From Ipomoea triloba (lineage: Eukaryota; Streptophyta; Magnoliopsida; Solanales; Convolvulaceae): a stretch of 64,000 nucleotides of DNA. Of this stretch, positions 61,752 through 64,000 are shown piece after piece. Location: positions 19,196,911 through 19,260,910 of the forward strand of contig NC_044918.1 of NCBI RefSeq assembly GCF_003576645.1, read 5' to 3'. A program made the translations under genes and the position numbers. Below the pieces are notes generated by a model, which was not told the origin of the DNA, did not search any database, and saw nothing but the letters and a program-made list of their open reading frames with translations. How positions within the stretch are numbered: position 1 is the first letter of the stretch; every line of letters starts with the position of its first letter.

Positions 61752-62061
61752 CATTTCGTGAAGAACCAAATCCTGGACTGCATACCAAACAATGCAGCTC
61801 TCAATGCCGCCATCTCCCCCCTTCCAGCCAACTACAACTTCGAGATTCACAAGTGCCTTTGGTCGCTTTGTAGTTCCTAGAGGGCCTCCTATGTACTCCC
61901 TCGTCATCGTCGATATCCTCTTCACGTTCACTTCCACCGCCTACATACTGTTTCATCTCGGCGACTACGGCGCCTGCTGCGTCGTCGACCTCTCAGCCGC
62001 AGCGCTCTCAACTAACCTCCTCATACACTACGGCCACAATTGCCTGGTGCCTACCGACTAG
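61752..62061 (+). pseudogene. Captured DPH1 (diphthamide synthase subunit) fragment
   Basis: In one frame FVKNQILDCIPNNAALNAA and LPANYNFEIHKCLW recall the N-terminal part of eukaryotic DPH1. A TAG follows at about 61878. In another frame MYSLVIVDIL, YGACCVVDLSAAAL and LLIHYGHNCLVPTD continue the same protein. About 25-30 bases are lost between the two parts, shifting the frame. GACC and GHNC carry cysteines at positions that bind the iron-sulfur cluster in the family. DPH1 makes the first step of diphthamide formation on elongation factor 2. Only about 110 codons are present, and the higher GC than the surroundings shows a foreign origin within the element. Confidence 0.8.
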
Positions 62062-62932
62062 CTAGGGTACTGTATTGAGGTAACTGCCATATACACATGA
62101 TCAAAGCTCAACATCTTCATTTTAACTGGCGAAACAATAATCGTATCTATGCAACTTGCTTACACAAAAAATGCAAATGCACAGACATATAAAAGTATCA
62201 TGCAGCTTGGTAAAGGCCTAAATAAAAGGAAAAATTTATCTAATAATTACAATGATATGCACAACTACATTCATAAAGGAGTGTCCTTTGGTGACTTGAG
62301 TTGAATTTGGCTAGCTGTTTAATACCAATGCACAACATCTAGAAAACACAATACGTATGTGAGTTACCTACCTTTGCTGGCACTAATGAGGAAAAATCCA
62401 TCAGGAGTCATGGGGTTGTATAACAAATTGGGATTCGATCAGTTTGAGTTTTGAGTAACGTCACATCTCCAACCCCTATCAGCGGGAGAAGTGTTGGGCT
62501 ACACTGCTCCAAGTGTTATTAAGATTTGTAGTCCAGACAATGCAGTTTTGATCTTTGTTGTTGATGCCAGGACTGCATTGTTTGAGGATTCAGTGGGAGC
62601 TTAGAAGCTTTGAAATAGAGATTGCCTTGGGTGATCTACCCGGCTGGTGGGAGAGAAAATCAACTGTGAATTTCGGTGCCAGATCAAAGAACGTATCATG
62701 CTGCTCATGCAATAATGTTGGCTTGAAAGGGGAGGAGAACGACAGGCATTATATGCAGAGCATGTTAAAAGACCGTTTTACCCTCCCATTTGACGTTCAT
62801 TTAACCAACTTTTGACGGAAGAACTAACTTTGGAAACATTTTGATAGTCAAGTGTCTAAATTGTCCAAATTAAAAGTTGAGGACCAATTGTGGAAAATCA
62901 CGATAGTCGGAGGACCAATGCTGGAATTAACT

Positions 62933-63216
62933 ATATATATATATATATATATATATTATCAAAATTAATTATTAGATTAACTACAATTAATTCCTTATTT
63001 TTTAATATTATAGTATACTAATTTCAGATACTAGTATGTATATTTTTTGAGTATGTGGCTAAAACAGTGAGATATAGAAGAAGATGTGGAATTGGTAAGG
63101 TTATATAATTCTTAAAATGCACGATTTATATTGTAGTATTGAAATTGATTAGATAAAAAGTATATTAGGAAAAGTATAAAAACAACCTAATAAAAGGTGA
63201 GAAATTGGTTTAATTA

Positions 63217-63250
<34 letters not shown>
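62933..63250. repeat. AT-rich stretch with two TA microsatellites
   Basis: TA runs at 62933-62956 and 63219-63250 with AT-rich unique DNA between them. No gene. Confidence 0.85.
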
Positions 63251-63253
<3 letters not shown>

Positions 63254-63289
63254 ATTTGTGTAATTATTGATTTAATTACCATAATAATT

Positions 63290-63740
63290 ATTCATACTAA
63301 AATCTATTCAATTAATTCCTTAATTAGCAAAATAGTAAATCTTTAATTACATTTAAATTTATTCAATTATTTTTTTAATTTTGGAAAATAGTAATATATA
63401 TAATTATTAGGTTAATTAGAATAATAATTATAATTGGTAGTGTACTAATCTGAAGTAGGGATCATTATTTGCTTTATTACAATTAATTCTTTAATTTAAT
63501 AATTAGAATAATTATTATTATTATAATTACAGATAATTACAATTAATTTAATAATTGCATGAATTTTTCTAAATTAATTTGCCAGACAAGATTCAATAAA
63601 ATATATTCTATTAATTCTTTAATTAGTAAAATAATTATTTCTTAATTATATTTAAACCGATTCAATTAATTCCTTAATTAAATTCGGAAAATAGTAATAT
63701 ATGTATAGTAATATGTATAATTATTAGTGTAGTAATATTA
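63290..63740. repeat. Direct repeat of an AT-rich unit, about 300 bp apart
   Basis: TCAATTAATTCCTTAATTAG...GGAAAATAGTAATATAT occurs at about 63298-63425 and again, diverged, at about 63598-63725. Nothing coding is seen from here to the end of the window. Confidence 0.5.
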
Positions 63741-64000
63741 AGTTTGACCATTATTAATAAACAAATTCTACATTTTTTCTTTTTATTTTTCTTTTTATTC
63801 TTTTGTCAATCTCATTTTTCAATACCATTTTGGGAGGAATTTTTATTTGTAATTTAAATTCACAACTGAGAACATTATGTTGTGATTCATCAACACCGCT
63901 GAAATGGTTGTGTTTTCAATAACAATATTGTGCTGTTTTTCTTGTTGTTGGATAATAGTTATGAATTTGTGCGATCAATACGTGGTGAGAAGATGAAGAT

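Larger units (their letters stand above)
61261..62932. mobile_element. Long-TIR (Mutator-like, Pack-MULE type) element, 1672 bp
   Basis: The ends AGTTAATTCCAGCAATGATC and, in reverse, AGTTAATTCCAGCATTGGTC are followed by similarity over about 160 bp on each side, including TGATTTTCCA, CTTTTAATTTGGAC and GGGGTAAAACTGTC / GGAGGGTAAAACGGTC. The AGTTAATT terminus is also that of the smaller MITE at 41199-41681. It carries host gene sequence (61752-62061). The right flank is a TA run, so a target duplication cannot be read. Confidence 0.75.

Noticed and set aside
62555..62815. 86-codon frame near the right end of the Pack-MULE
   Set aside because: No domain recognised, and it overlaps the terminal inverted repeat at its end; may be captured DNA but not supportable as a gene.

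Overview
This window is nuclear DNA from a flowering plant. Long genes with many GT-AG introns, a very AT-rich intergenic space packed with MITEs and LTR elements, and R1-type CC-NB-LRR genes point to a eudicot. An asterid, perhaps Solanales or Convolvulaceae, is my best guess; it is an inference from style, not proven.

Layout. 0-0.54 kb: the edge of a Ty3/gypsy element on the minus strand. 0.9-4.5 kb: nested inverted-repeat elements. 4.58-6.29 kb (minus): an intact four-exon gene for a KIX-like plant nuclear protein with an LxLxL (EAR-type) motif. 6.5-20.5 kb: gene-poor DNA holding several MITEs, SINE-like pieces, dinucleotide runs and an assembly gap (11698-12242). 20.67-44.06 kb (plus): a complete 20-exon WDR11 gene. 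The exon chain joins in frame to 1330 codons. Its introns hold a hAT MITE, a Mutator-like MITE, solo-LTR-like repeats and, in intron 15, a whole Ty1/copia element with a CAAGT target-site duplication.

45.1-53.8 kb (minus): a tandem pair of R1-like CC-NB-LRR resistance genes. The distal copy (50086-53786) is intact at 891 residues. The proximal copy (45108-48669) carries a frameshift in the NB-ARC domain and an apparent GC splice donor. 54-60.3 kb: inverted-repeat elements with a 20-bp palindrome in their ends, then plus-strand NLR debris that is itself tandemly duplicated; one copy carries a hAT MITE and the other is its empty site. 61.26-62.93 kb: a long-TIR element carrying a broken piece of a diphthamide synthase (DPH1) gene, Pack-MULE style. 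The rest is AT-rich and shows no gene.

The three host functions are unrelated: transcriptional co-regulation, membrane trafficking and immunity. The unusual content is structural: datable nested insertions, a duplicated NLR unit, gene capture, and a probable assembly artefact inside the copia element (single N at 35966, then an exact 1939-bp repeat).
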